A DNA stretch of 64,000 bases from Dicaeum eximium (Eukaryota > Chordata > Aves > Passeriformes > Dicaeidae), in assembly GCA_013396995.1 (NCBI GenBank), contig VWZP01007510.1, forward strand, positions 222,857 through 286,856. Direction: 5' to 3'. Made by a program: the position numbers and the translations under genes. Positions 14,701 to 25,182 of the stretch are shown one piece after another (the stretch's first letter is position 1; every line of letters starts with the position of its first letter). The notes under the pieces are model-generated. The model did no database searches, had not been told where the DNA came from, and saw only the letters and a program-made list of their open reading frames with translations.

Positions 14701-14820
14701 CGCTCTTCAGTAGCACCACTTGCCACTGCAGTTAAAGCCATTTTTCCATCTTTGCACTTGCTCAGAAAGAAAAAAGATTTGGAGAAACAGAAACACTTGC
14801 CCGAAGATTTATTCTTATTT

Positions 14821-14892
14821 TATATACATATATGTGTGTGTGTGTGTGTATGTACATATACATATATATATGCATATATATGTATATATATT
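14821..14892. repeat. TG/TA microsatellite
   Basis: A compound dinucleotide repeat runs from TATATACATATA through about nine TG units into alternating TA/CA/TA units. It is simple-sequence DNA and probably length-polymorphic. The short open frame across it is the repeat read in frame and is not a gene. Confidence 0.95.
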
Positions 14893-17800
14893 TGAATTTG
14901 AATCTATTTAAAAACAGATTATCAGAGCAGATGAGACCATTTCTGCCTATTTAATCTGATAACCTCTATGTTTTAGCTGTAGACTTCTGTATATTTTGTT
15001 CCTGTTTGAACTACACAGGTTTTCAGAAAAATATCTAATTTTGACTTGAATAATTTTTGGTAAAGTAGAATTGCTACAATTGTTGGTGAATTTCTCCAGC
15101 TAATTATCCTCATTACTAATAAACATATGCCTTGTTTGCTGTTTGTATCCAGCTGGTCAGGACTTTTTTACAGTTTTGTCACACAGACAACTCTAACAAT
15201 TGAATTAGTCTTCCTACGTACATGCACAAAACCCAGTGCAAATCAGCCATTGGCCTAAAAATCCAAACCCACGTGTGCTTCTTGAATCTGTTGTTATCAA
15301 ACATCATTCCCAGCCCCTTCATCTTTCTTGCAGCTGTTTCCTGAGTGCTCTTCTGTTTATCAACAGCCTTCCTGAGTGGCAGTCAACAAAGCTGCACTTG
15401 GCGTGTCTGGGGTAGATGTGACACCGCAATTGAACAGGGACAGCACTCGCTGCCTGTTCCAGTGCTGAGAGCCCCTTTCCCTGCAGCTCTGTGCTGGGAA
15501 CTCCTCAAGTTTGGGCTTCTTGCTGTCAGCCTAGTCACCCTTCCAAAGGGACTGCCTTCCAAAGCAGGATCCTTTGCCTGTAACACTGAGATCTATGTTC
15601 TTAGAGAGTAAAATATTCCAACTTGCCAAGCAACCCACATCATTCCAGCAGTGAGCTCTGCTGTCCTCATTTACTAAAAGCTATAGAACTAGGACGTGGT
15701 TGTGGATTGTGTCCTCCCTTGTTGCTAAAAGCTTATGAAAGAAAACAGCTGAAATTTCCGAGGCACTCCTTTAGAATTATGCTTAGTAAAATCCCCACTT
15801 CTGTTGTGTGGCTTGTTGTATAGCCAGGTTTAATTGATTTCATGTGTCGTGGTAAATCTCAGCTGCCATAGTTCTCTGATCAGCATGTCCCATAATATCA
15901 AGTGAAGTGTGCAAGAACCCAGTTTAGTGACACTGATACCTTTCAGCAGGCAAGGAAACTTTTGATCCCTTTAAAATAAAAATCAGATTTGTTTGGCAAG
16001 TTCTACCTTCCTATAAACACTTGTTTGTTGGTACTAATTATATGATCCCCCCTGTATTTGTATTAATCAAGTCAGCCCTTTTACTTATGACTGGCTGGCA
16101 GCATTTCTGTTTAAAATATTGGCACAACCTGAGCATCCTTCCAGGCTCCTGGAAGCTCTCTCTGTGAACAGTTATCAGCAAGTCTCATGTAAGCAGATCA
16201 GAGCACTCTCATCCAGCTTTTTTTTACAGCCTGTGAAGTTCTGAGGAGGCAGAATGATGTCAGCACTGCTCTTATGGTAAAACAGACTGGAAAACAAAAA
16301 TATTGCTTACAGAATATTCTGTGTCCTTTTGCTTTGTTATCAAATTGTTTTATTTTTATATTCCAAGTTATCAAAGTTTGTCCTTTCTATGGTAATAGTA
16401 TGTTTTTTGTAGCCTCTTTCTCAGTAAGTGGCTTTCACCATTTCTCACACCCTTCTCTTGACTAATTGGACTCACGATTGTTTCAGCTTTGTAAAACAGT
16501 CCCTGTTGAAACACCAAGCACTCAGTGGCCATATTCTGTTTGCATACAAGAAAGATGACCCAAGTAAAAGCACACCTACATGAACCACAGCTAACATTTA
16601 GTTATGTAGTCAGTTCCCTCTGGTTTCAAAAATAAAGCTTAATTTAAAGCTTCTCTTATTAGGATATTAGGATTATTTGCACTAAGAAATAGAAACTGCT
16701 AATAACATCCAGAGTTGCAGGTAACTTTGTAATTGGCAGCACACATCCCTTTACTTAGCATCTATTTATTTTTTTCTTTCCCTTATCTCTCCATTCTATA
16801 GGAGGTAAGTTCAGGTGTACCTACCTCTCACCCCATGCTACTTTACCTAGGCAGTGGACTGAGAACCTCATTCTTTCTCTTTCCTTTTAAGATATGAATG
16901 ATCTGAGAATAATTTGGATGTTCTTTCTCAAATTGCTTTCTCAGTTGATCCTGACTACATTCAAACTGTGATCCCTTCAAAGCATCTCACTAGTACCTGC
17001 AACCACTGCCACCTTGGGTAGAAACCTAGCTCAGCTTTCTAAATTTGGAGTAGCACTTTGGCTTTGAAGAAGGACTGCCTTTCTTTTTCTTTTTTTTTTT
17101 TCTTTTTTTATTTTAATGCTCGGGGTATAGAATTTGCTGTGATACACAAAGAGCCCTTTGACAGATGTTCTTGGTGTCTTTACAAGCTGGGCAGGGCAAC
17201 ACACCAGAGAAGAAACCCCTGCGTGTTCTGTTCTGTTTGAACAAGTGAATCAGCCACCAGTGTGGACTTCAGAGCTTGAAACTGCTGAACTAAGTGTAGA
17301 ACCACTAGGAACAACTGCTGGTTCCTTCCATCCTATCTACCTGGTTGTCAAATCCTGTCCCACAGAATTGTAGGCAACCATTCAATCCCAGGATGTAACT
17401 GCTGGTAGTCTAGAAGGCTGCATTGCTAATATCCTATTGTGAACCAAAGGGTTTCACTGTAAATGCTGAAAAGGCATGAAAATTACTAAGTGTAATAAGT
17501 GAAATAAAACATAATCCCCTCTTCAGAAAGCCCAGATTGCCCCTGTGGGTGATGAGGTTATAGATGTATTTTGTTTAACTGAAAATGCTTCAGTCTGCTT
17601 AGAGGGCTATAAATTCAAGTGACCTGATGAAGTACTAACATAAAGCACATGATGTAATGAGACTGGGCTTGCAATTTTCACTACAACATCTGGAGCAATG
17701 AATGCTCAGTCCTAATTAGAGCTGCTAGTCTTAATCCAGAATTTTCAAAGGTGCTTGAGGAAATCTGGTCTTGAAATTAGTTAAGTCAACTCGATTGAGT

Positions 17801-18503
17801 AAACCACACAGAGCTGTACAGTTCCAGCATGTTCCACTCTGTGACTTTTACCTGTCCTCATGTGGGTAAGGCAAAGCAGTGGAACCATTCCTGCTAATGT
17901 TTTTGCAAGAATCCCCTTCTCATGGCTGGAGCCCTTTTGTAAGATGCCAGGAAGCTGTTTATGAATTGGTAACTGCTGGGTCTGTCCTTACTGTTTTAGG
18001 ATTCCTCTGCTCCCACATGGATCTGGCAGTCTCTTCCTAAAATGCTGGGGTAGTGCAAGAATGCTATTTCTGTAGCTATCCACTCCACACTGGGTTCTTA
18101 AATGCTAGTTAATCAGACCTCAAGTATTTGGCAGTTCTGAGAAGTGGGACTAAAGGCAAAGATGCATCTTATCATCTGCAGAATCCAACTCCTCCAGTGG
18201 GCGGAGGCAGAAGTTCAGAGTCTACATCCTTCATTCAAACCGAACAAAACTTGCCAAAAATGTGGCATACTAGTAATTGTAGTCCCTGCTGGGACTTGAG
18301 GTGACACCACAAACTCCATTTATTTGGAGCATTAAGATTCCTCTGAGTATAATGAAGACCAGGACTTCTAGAGATGGATCATGGCATTCTACAAACCTGA
18401 ACATCAAAGGCCATTTACTAAGAAATCACAAAGGGCAGTGGCAGTGTTTGCCTTCTGTACCAATTGCCCCTGGGAGTGGAAAGAACAGGGTTGTTTGGAG
18501 TGC

Positions 18504-18610
18504 TTGGTTTTTGTTTTGGTTGGTGGGGGTTTTTTTTGTTTTTTTGGTGGTTTTTTTTTTTTTTTGGTGGGGCTTTTTTGGGTTCTTTCCCTTTAATTTG
18601 GTTTTGTTTG
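18504..18610 (+). repeat. GT-rich low-complexity tract with G-runs
   Basis: The plus strand is almost only T and G for about 100 bases, with G-runs (GGGGG, GGTGG, GGTGGGG, GGG) separated by long T-runs. The complementary strand reads as a Lys/Pro/Asn-rich frame, which is an artefact of the A/C composition. G-quadruplex formation on the plus strand is conceivable but the loops are long. Confidence 0.85.
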
Positions 18611-21600
18611 ACATGAGCTATTCTATACAAGGCAGCCTGGAACACTATACAAATGTTGTAACTGAAAAAGTCACAAACAAATATTCCAGCATTTATGTAC
18701 AATTGTAGTGGAGGGTGAGAGCAGCTGCTTGTATTGTTGTGAAAGCTAAATGTTTTCATGGAAATACAGCTTCTTCTGCATCCAAATTATCTTTTCAAGC
18801 ACAACAGTGTGAGGATCAGAAAATAGCTGGACCTGGGGATGCCAGCTTCTGTTCATGGATTTTTCTTTTGATTCACTGTCTTTGCCTCCATCATGTTTCT
18901 GTTGAATTCAAGGAATTAAAGCACTGCTACACTTTCAGTATTAAGTCTAATTCGGCTTCTAAGAGATTTAAAAACTTCTGTGCATCTTGGGGCACTGTTT
19001 GTATCTTGTTTGCTTAATGAAATTGTTCTGGAGGTGCCCTGGTCAGTGTCCAGAGCTCTCCTCAGTGAGATGTGTCCTATGTGAAAGTGGAGGGAAATGG
19101 ATGATGACCAGAAGGTTATTCACATCAATGAGCATTGAATGCATTAAACAGCAAGATCCTAAGGGTGGTCTCCAGAGGTAGTTTAGAGTACAGAGCCTGT
19201 CTGAGAGAGTGACTGCTGGAAAACATGGAGATATGTGCTAATGTATATCCCCCTTCACTGCTTTGGGAGAGCAGTTTGATCCTTGTCATGTCTCCCTGGC
19301 ACAGCATCTCTCACAAGAAACCTCTGAACTGAATGAGCTTGTAAATGCTACTGTGTAATACCAAGTGTCAGTAACACAGGTTAATTCAGCTGAGAAATTT
19401 GTGAAGAAAAAAGAAGCCATGAGATAACCATGGGCATAACGGGAATGCAGGTGTGTAATTGCAGGGTTGTGATTCTTGTTCTGCAGAGCTCCAATCTGTT
19501 TGAAGCCCAAGAATGCACAGTGCTAGAGACAGTTGTGCCATTGTCCTGTGTTTTGCCCTCACAGCCTTGATGACCACCTGATGATATGACTTTTCATGGA
19601 ATTCGGTCAGTTTAAGGCTTATATCTGGATAACCCAAATCTGGGGGTTTTGATCCTATAGTGTGGTATTCTGTGTAGCTCTGTTTTTCTCAAGTGAGAAG
19701 CTGTGTGTCTCTGTGTGTTTGTTTTGAGTCCTGAATTTGAATCAGATAAAGCAAAACACAGGAAAAGGACAATAATAGCATTGAGTCACAATTATTTACA
19801 GTTGAACATGTTAGACTGTCGCATGCAGTTGCTGCTCCTGAAAATGGTAGTGGCTACACTAGTGTACATTTTGGCAAAGCATTACTTCAGAGAGACTCCA
19901 GCCCTTTGACAGTTCCGGTTTAGAGATTGTTGTGACTTTCTGAAGACAAAAAAGCGGGGTTTTTTCCCAAGATTTTTATTAACTGAAGAAGAAACCTGGA
20001 TTTGAAACAAGCTAGGCTAATTTCTATTATTTCCAGAAGGGCAATGTGATGTTCTCTTGATGGTCCAGTTCCTCAGCCTCTAGTAGCTGCTTAAACTAGG
20101 TAAGATCCACTCTGGTTATCAGTCATCTGGGTTTTGCCTTCCACAGGTGGTCCAACTCCCCATTCTTCTCTGCAAACAGCCCTGTTCCCTTGGGAGAGAA
20201 GGTGGCAGTCTGGTCATAAGCTTCCTGCAGGCCAGGAACAGTCCCTGGATCAGCTACTGGACTATGTCACTGAAGGTAATATTGGTGCACTGGCAAATGT
20301 GGGTTTGTTTCCTCAAAGATAAGTTCTGTTGTCAAACAGAAGCACTTCTGCTCATACTGACCCTCTCTAGAACTCTGGAGACAAGGAAAAATCAATAAGT
20401 GCAGACTAGGATAAACTAAAATAAACATTTTCAAGCTTTTAAGATACTAACAAAATACTGAAAGGAAGAAAATAATCCCTGAAGGGATACACTCTGTTGA
20501 CTGCCCTGGGAGAGAGCAGGACCACTAACAAGTGAGTGTTCTTTCCTCACTGAATATGCAGCCAGATGCCTGCAAGTTCCCTCAGCACAGGACTAGTGCC
20601 TGGTTTGCTTTGGTCTCACCCAGACAGAGTTGTGTTTGTGGCCACTGGGACCAGACAGCCATGGGCATGGGCTGAGGGGCTCTCAGAGCAGGAAGGCTGC
20701 TAATTCTCTCAGTCCTACTAATGCCTGTTAGCTTGGTTCTGCAGGAGCTGGCCAGGGCTCCTTCTGGAGCACAGATGACGTGCATAATGTGGAAGAAACA
20801 GAAAGATGAGCTAGCTGAGTTCAGACTTGCTTTTCAATGTATTTCAATTATCATCTTGGTAGTGATCCCAGTATGAAGGAGATTCCTAGCTTTTAGACAG
20901 AACATAGTATCTCCAGTACCTAGGAGGATGCTGTCCATCTTTATCACCTGGGCTATGTGGGCACTCCTGTTTTGCAGGCACCATTTCAAGACTAGGTTGT
21001 TGTCATGAGCTTTCCTAGGGGCTGTTCTCAGATCAGTCTAATGACTGAGGTAGGTGCAGAAAATGCATGCTTAGTAAGCAGATTAAGAACTGGTATCTTC
21101 AGGGCTAGGACTCTAACCCACCTATCCTGACCTCCTGTATCATCAAATTACAGCCCATTCTCTGTGCAGGGAGTGCAATAGCTCATGTTGAATTCAATAA
21201 TGCACTTTCTAGAAAGGCAATCAAACCTGGATCCGAGGACATAAAGGGATAAAGAATACACTCCTTTAGTATTTTGTTCCAGAGGATAATCACTCTGTAA
21301 CAAATGTGAACCAGATGATTCATTAGAATTTTTCTAACTCCAGCTCTCAGCATTGTTCTGGTTCTTGCTATGCCTTTTCCCCCTTGATTAGAGCTCTTAA
21401 AACTGGCATTTTTCTCCCCATGTTAGAACTTGCACAGTGTAATCAACCTGTCTCTCAACACCCTGTAACACCCAAGCCCAGCAATGTCTCTGAGCTACAA
21501 TCTATGCTGTTCCTCTTAAAAGCAGCTCAGTTACATGATTCATCCTGCCAGTAAAGACCATTCTATTACACTTTTTGCAGTTCCCTGTGCTTTCCCTTTA

Positions 21601-22450
21601 CACAAATCTCGTGACATGGATGCACTGGCATCTTCTGTGTCTGTGAGTTTTCCATGCACAGTTGAAGGTGTCAGGGGTGGCTGCAAGACCTTGAGTGTCC
21701 ACATAACTCAGTGCCCAACCAATGACTTTGTGCTCTATCTGTGGTTGTCTCTGAGCTGAAACTTCTCTCTGCATCAGAAATGAAAGGATGCTCTTGCACG
21801 CTCCTTCAGCTTGGCCCTGCATTGCTCCATGTTCAATGGCCATCAGAAGTCTGCCTGAACTTTGGAACACATATGCTGACCTTTAATAGTAAATTAGTGT
21901 TTGGGATTATTTTTTCTTTTCTTGGGGATTTGCTGGATTGAGGAGATTTGGAGAAGTCACTCCCTAGTCTTTTTAGGCAATTATTCTAATGTGCATTAAG
22001 CCACCGTGGCTCCAGTGTTAGCTGTGTTTGTGTGCTTGATACTGGCTAAATGAAAAGAAAAAATGAAATTAAATACCCATTTCTTAAGAAAACTGTGCTT
22101 TCTTAGCTGCTTTCAGGAGAACCATATGTCTCAAAAGACTAAGGTCTTTAATTTTACCCAACCTTTTAATGTCATTGGCATCATCTGAACATTGTTTTCT
22201 GTGTGCTGAGCCTGGGGTAGACCAAGCAGTGAGAAAATAGATTGTGAGAGTCTAATAGCAGACAGTAGAATAGACTGTGGAGCAAGCCATTTGTAGCTGA
22301 GGGCTCCTGGATACTTTGGCTGCTCTCTGTGGAACTCCTTAAACCTGCAGTTCAGCTGTGTTTAGTGCCTGATATATCTGATATGTTAAAAACCCATCAG
22401 TTTTGCCTCCACTGCTGGGCAAGCCAAGTGGTCCTTGTGAAACCACTTTA

Positions 22451-22587
22451 CTTTTTTTTTTTTCCTTTTTCTTATTTACTTTCTTTTTTTTTCTTTCTTT
22501 TTCTTCTTTTTAGTTCTACCATTTTCTGTTGGTTTTGGTTGGCTTGGGTTTTGGTTGTTTGTTTTGTTTTTTGTGTTTCCTTTTGGG
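22451..22587 (+). repeat. Polypyrimidine run followed by GT-rich run
   Basis: About 60 bases of nearly pure C/T (22451-22512) are followed after a short spacer by a TTGG/TTTG-rich stretch. This is low-complexity DNA. No exon follows with a usable 3' splice site that I can recognise. Confidence 0.85.
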
Positions 22588-24191
22588 CTATATAACATGT
22601 GAGCATTGTCACTTAATCAAATTAAGTACTACACTAGAATTCTGAAATTAGTGGGGACATGAATAAACACTTTTGTCAATAGAACTGTTCCCATATAATC
22701 ACATCTGAACTGCAGATGCTGCTATGGAGCAAAAAATAATCCCCTAGACTTCAATAAGTCAACCTGAACGTTATCATTAAACCAGATATGTTGTTTGTTA
22801 CTGAAATGAACACCTGTGCAAACCCATTCCCAAAGTTAAAATGTCACCTCTTACTATTTGGGAGTGCCAGGTATCACCGGAAATGCTGTTTGCTCAGCAG
22901 TGTTGCACAAACAGCCCTGAATTGCACCTGACTCACCACCAAGTGCCCTTTTCTCTGGTAGCATCCTGAGAGTTACCGTTGGTGGTATCTCACCAGATTT
23001 CTGGCATAGTCTGAATCTGGTGTCATTGGTGGGCAGGGTGTGACACAGCCAGGTATGCTGAGCACACACTCATGGGCTGTGCTGCAAGCAGCTCTGTGTC
23101 CCTCAGAGAAAGGCAGTGGGGATTTGTTTAAATACCTGAGAGACAAAGGCTTTAATCACATTTTCTTAGGTATGATCAGCAAACAGAGAGAAATCTGAAA
23201 TTGTAACATGCTGTTCTTGGACACGTGTTGGCTCTCCAGCAGTCTTGTTATTTCTCTGGTTTTAGTTACCTTTTGTAGTTTTATGACAGGTATGACAGGC
23301 TGGAGCCACTCTGGTTGTGAACACTTTTATCTCTTTGAAGATTCTCCTTTTGAAATGAAATGTTTCTTGGCCGTTCTTAGCTCAAAGGTGGAACTTTATA
23401 GGGAGCAGGATGGAACTGTTTGCAGTGGGGGGAACTCCAGAGCAATTTTACTTCCTTTGAAGATGTGTGCTGTTCCTGAAGCTCCTTCTGTGCAGTAGGA
23501 AAATCATCTGGGGCCAAGCAGGAAGTTGTGAAGTCGGTGGCACATCCCAGCGAGCCCTCGCCCTGCATCTCACTGTCCCTTCCCTGCCAGCCCGTGTGAC
23601 TGGAGACAGCTCTGGGCACTCAGGACAGGCAAGGAGAACTTTTATACAGATTTATTCTTAAAACCTACATCTGAGGGTGGGCCTGCACAGCCCACATGGA
23701 GTTCAGTGTTGGGTACAAGCCGGTAGTGCTGGAGCCATTGGTTTAGTTTGGTGGGTTTGTTTTTTTCCCAGCTACCTCCACACTTCCACCCCCCGTGTGT
23801 TTGAAGCTCATTGTGCAGTGCTGAAGAATAAAGAAGGTAATAAAGGAAATTTATTACACGACCCACTGCGCAGGTGATGCTGGTTAGGTAAGACCCGGCC
23901 TCTCGTGGGCTGAGGGGCGCGGCTGAGGTGAGCTGAGGGAGAACCTTGGCATGGCGGGGCTGAGGTGAGCTCAGGGGGAATCCCCTCACAGCCGGGCTGA
24001 GGGGACCACCTGAGGCGGACAGAGGGAAAACCTCCTCATGCCCGGGCTGGGCTGGGCTGAGCTGAGGGGGGATCCCCTCCGGGCCGAGCTGAGGTTTCTG
24101 AGGAACCGCCTATCATGGCCGGGCTGAGGGAGGACCTCGCTCCTGGCTGGGCTGAGGGATTCCCTCAGGGCACCTGCCGGGTGCTGAAGGG

Positions 24192-24317
24192 ACACCCTCA
24201 GGGCCGCACTGAAAACAGAGGAGGCGCCAACCTGAAGGGGCTGACGGACCTCTCGGGGTCGGTCTGAGGAGGGATGAGGAGGCGCCCCGAGGCGGGCTGA
24301 GAGGACGCCCCTACGGG
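24192..24317. repeat. First copy of a 126-bp exact duplication (assembly overlap)
   Basis: By eye these 126 bases are identical to 24530-24655. Each copy ends or begins at a single N (24318 and 24529). Perfect identity, together with one-base gaps on both sides of the intervening contig, points to two contig ends that should have been merged rather than to a genomic duplication. After merging, 24317 would continue directly into 24656 and the minisatellite would run on without a break. Confidence 0.85.
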
Positions 24318-24318
24318 N

Positions 24319-24528
24319 CCTCCCCGGGCCCCGCCCCGCCGGCCCCGGCCCCGCCCGGGCTGTCAGAGCCGGCCTGTCCCGGGCAGGCTCGGGGCGACCG
24401 CGGGATGCGGCGCTGAGCGCGCTCCGCTCGCTTTCTCCGTCCGTCCGTCGGTGTCCCCACCCGGGCTCCCGCACGCCGAGATTCCCTCCCGCAGCCCATG
24501 ATGTGCCTGGAAAGCGACGGCTCCTCCG
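24319..24528 (+). promoter_or_regulatory. SPNS2: SPNS2 5'UTR/core promoter contig, probably misplaced
   Basis: This 210-bp contig is bounded by single Ns. It starts with a run of GC boxes and ends with the SPNS2 start codon and ten codons. Upstream of the ATG at 24498 the same frame is closed by a TGA at 24414-24416 with no ATG between, which supports that start. As placed, the contig is followed by minisatellite sequence that has nothing to do with SPNS2. Its natural home is directly upstream of 24945, inside the 114-N gap. The true transcription start cannot be read from this assembly. Confidence 0.75.
24498..24528 (+). CDS. SPNS2: SPNS2 exon 1, first part: start codon and ten residues
   Basis: Two consecutive ATGs open a frame reading MMCLESDGSS plus one base before an N. 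Vertebrate SPNS2 proteins begin MMCLE, so this is recognised as the true N-terminus of the sphingosine-1-phosphate transporter. The second ATG has the better context (A at -3), and an in-frame TGA 28 codons upstream excludes a longer start. The fragment is separated from the rest of exon 1 by what I take to be a misordered contig. Frame arithmetic requires 3n+2 missing bases between 24528 and 24945. The contig end and the sequence after the gap share CTCCG, but simply overlapping those five bases would break the frame, so some sequence must be missing or the overlap is chance. Confidence 0.85.
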
Positions 24529-24529
24529 N

Positions 24530-24655
24530 ACACCCTCAGGGCCGCACTGAAAACAGAGGAGGCGCCAACCTGAAGGGGCTGACGGACCTCTCGGGGTCGG
24601 TCTGAGGAGGGATGAGGAGGCGCCCCGAGGCGGGCTGAGAGGACGCCCCTACGGG
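24530..24655. repeat. Second copy of the 126-bp exact duplication (assembly overlap)
   Basis: This is an exact repeat of 24192-24317. It continues into unique minisatellite-like sequence (24656-24727) and then a GC-rich stretch that ends at the 114-N gap. Together with the single N before it, this shows that the contig starting here overlaps the contig ending at 24317. Confidence 0.85.
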
Positions 24656-24830
24656 CTGGTCCATGGACGGCTGAAGGGCCGGTGTAGCGCACAGCCGAGG
24701 GAGCACCTGCAAGGCCCAGTTCAAGGGCAATGGAGGAGCCGCCCTGCTGGGCCGCCCCGGGCCGGGTTCCCGGAGCCCTCGGGGCCGCTGGGGCCGGGCG
24801 CGCACGGCCGCCGAGGCGGGGCGGGGCGCG

Positions 24831-24944
24831 NNNNNNNNNNNNNNNNNNNNNNNNNNNNNNNNNNNNNNNNNNNNNNNNNNNNNNNNNNNNNNNNNNNNNN
24901 NNNNNNNNNNNNNNNNNNNNNNNNNNNNNNNNNNNNNNNNNNNN
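24831..24944. other. Assembly gap of 114 undetermined bases
   Basis: A run of Ns sits immediately upstream of the main part of SPNS2 exon 1. It probably stands for the 5'UTR contig now at 24319-24528 plus a short piece of coding sequence. Since that contig alone is 210 bp, the N length is unlikely to be the real gap size. Confidence 0.95.
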
Positions 24945-25182
24945 CTCCGAGCTGGCGACGAGGAGGAGGAGGAGGACGGCGAGCGGGGCTGCTGCGGCCG
25001 GGGTGTCGAGGGCGAGGTGCAGACCCTGTCGGGCAGGATGAACCCCCCGGCGGCCGGCAAGCACCCCGACCGCCCTGCCGCCCTCCGCAAGGCGCCGACC
25101 CTCGGCCGGGCCCGGGTAGCTGCCGCCGGCATCCTCAGCGTGGGCAACGTGCTCAACTACCTGGACCGGTACACGGTGGCAG
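24945..25182 (+). CDS. SPNS2: SPNS2 exon 1, main part: acidic N-terminus and start of TM1
   Basis: SPNS2 is a major facilitator superfamily exporter of sphingosine-1-phosphate across the plasma membrane. In vertebrates it supplies extracellular S1P for heart and vessel development, lymphocyte traffic and hearing. The frame reads an acidic run (GDEEEEEDGE), then GCCGRG and EVQTLSG, both matching the SPNS2 cytosolic N-terminus, a Pro/Ala/Arg-rich linker, and VGNVLNYLDRYTVAG, the SPNS2 signature at the start of the first transmembrane helix. SPNS1 and SPNS3 have different residues here (SPNS1 reads NYMDRFTVAG), so I prefer SPNS2. The exon ends in GCAG followed by the donor GTGAGC, splitting a Gly codon (phase 1). 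The open frame continues past the donor into the intron by chance. The GAG run is a potentially length-variable trinucleotide repeat. Confidence 0.93.

Larger units (their letters stand above)
3401..23880. other. Long intergenic stretch upstream of SPNS2
   Basis: I find no protein exon, tRNA-like cloverleaf or clear CR1 copy in these 20 kb. Open frames up to about 190 codons occur on both strands, but the longest (minus, 5956-6516) opens at TTG and has no family resemblance. Identifiable items are a small hairpin at 8676-8719, a short imperfect two-copy duplication near 10944-10981, a TG/TA microsatellite near 14.8 kb, a GT-rich tract near 18.5 kb and a pyrimidine-to-GT tract near 22.5 kb. 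In mammals SPNS3 neighbours SPNS2, but I did not recognise SPNS3 exons here. Confidence 0.55.
23907..24727 (+). repeat. Degenerate GGGCTGAGG minisatellite upstream of SPNS2
   Basis: About fifteen imperfect units of roughly 20-50 bp each begin with GGGCTGAGG or a close variant and often end in a CCTC-rich or GGCC element. Examples start near 23907, 23958, 23995, 24120, 24147 and 24293. The interval includes an unrelated misplaced contig (24319-24528) and a duplicate copy, so the true array is shorter. Long minus-strand open frames through it reflect the repeat composition and are not genes. Confidence 0.75.
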
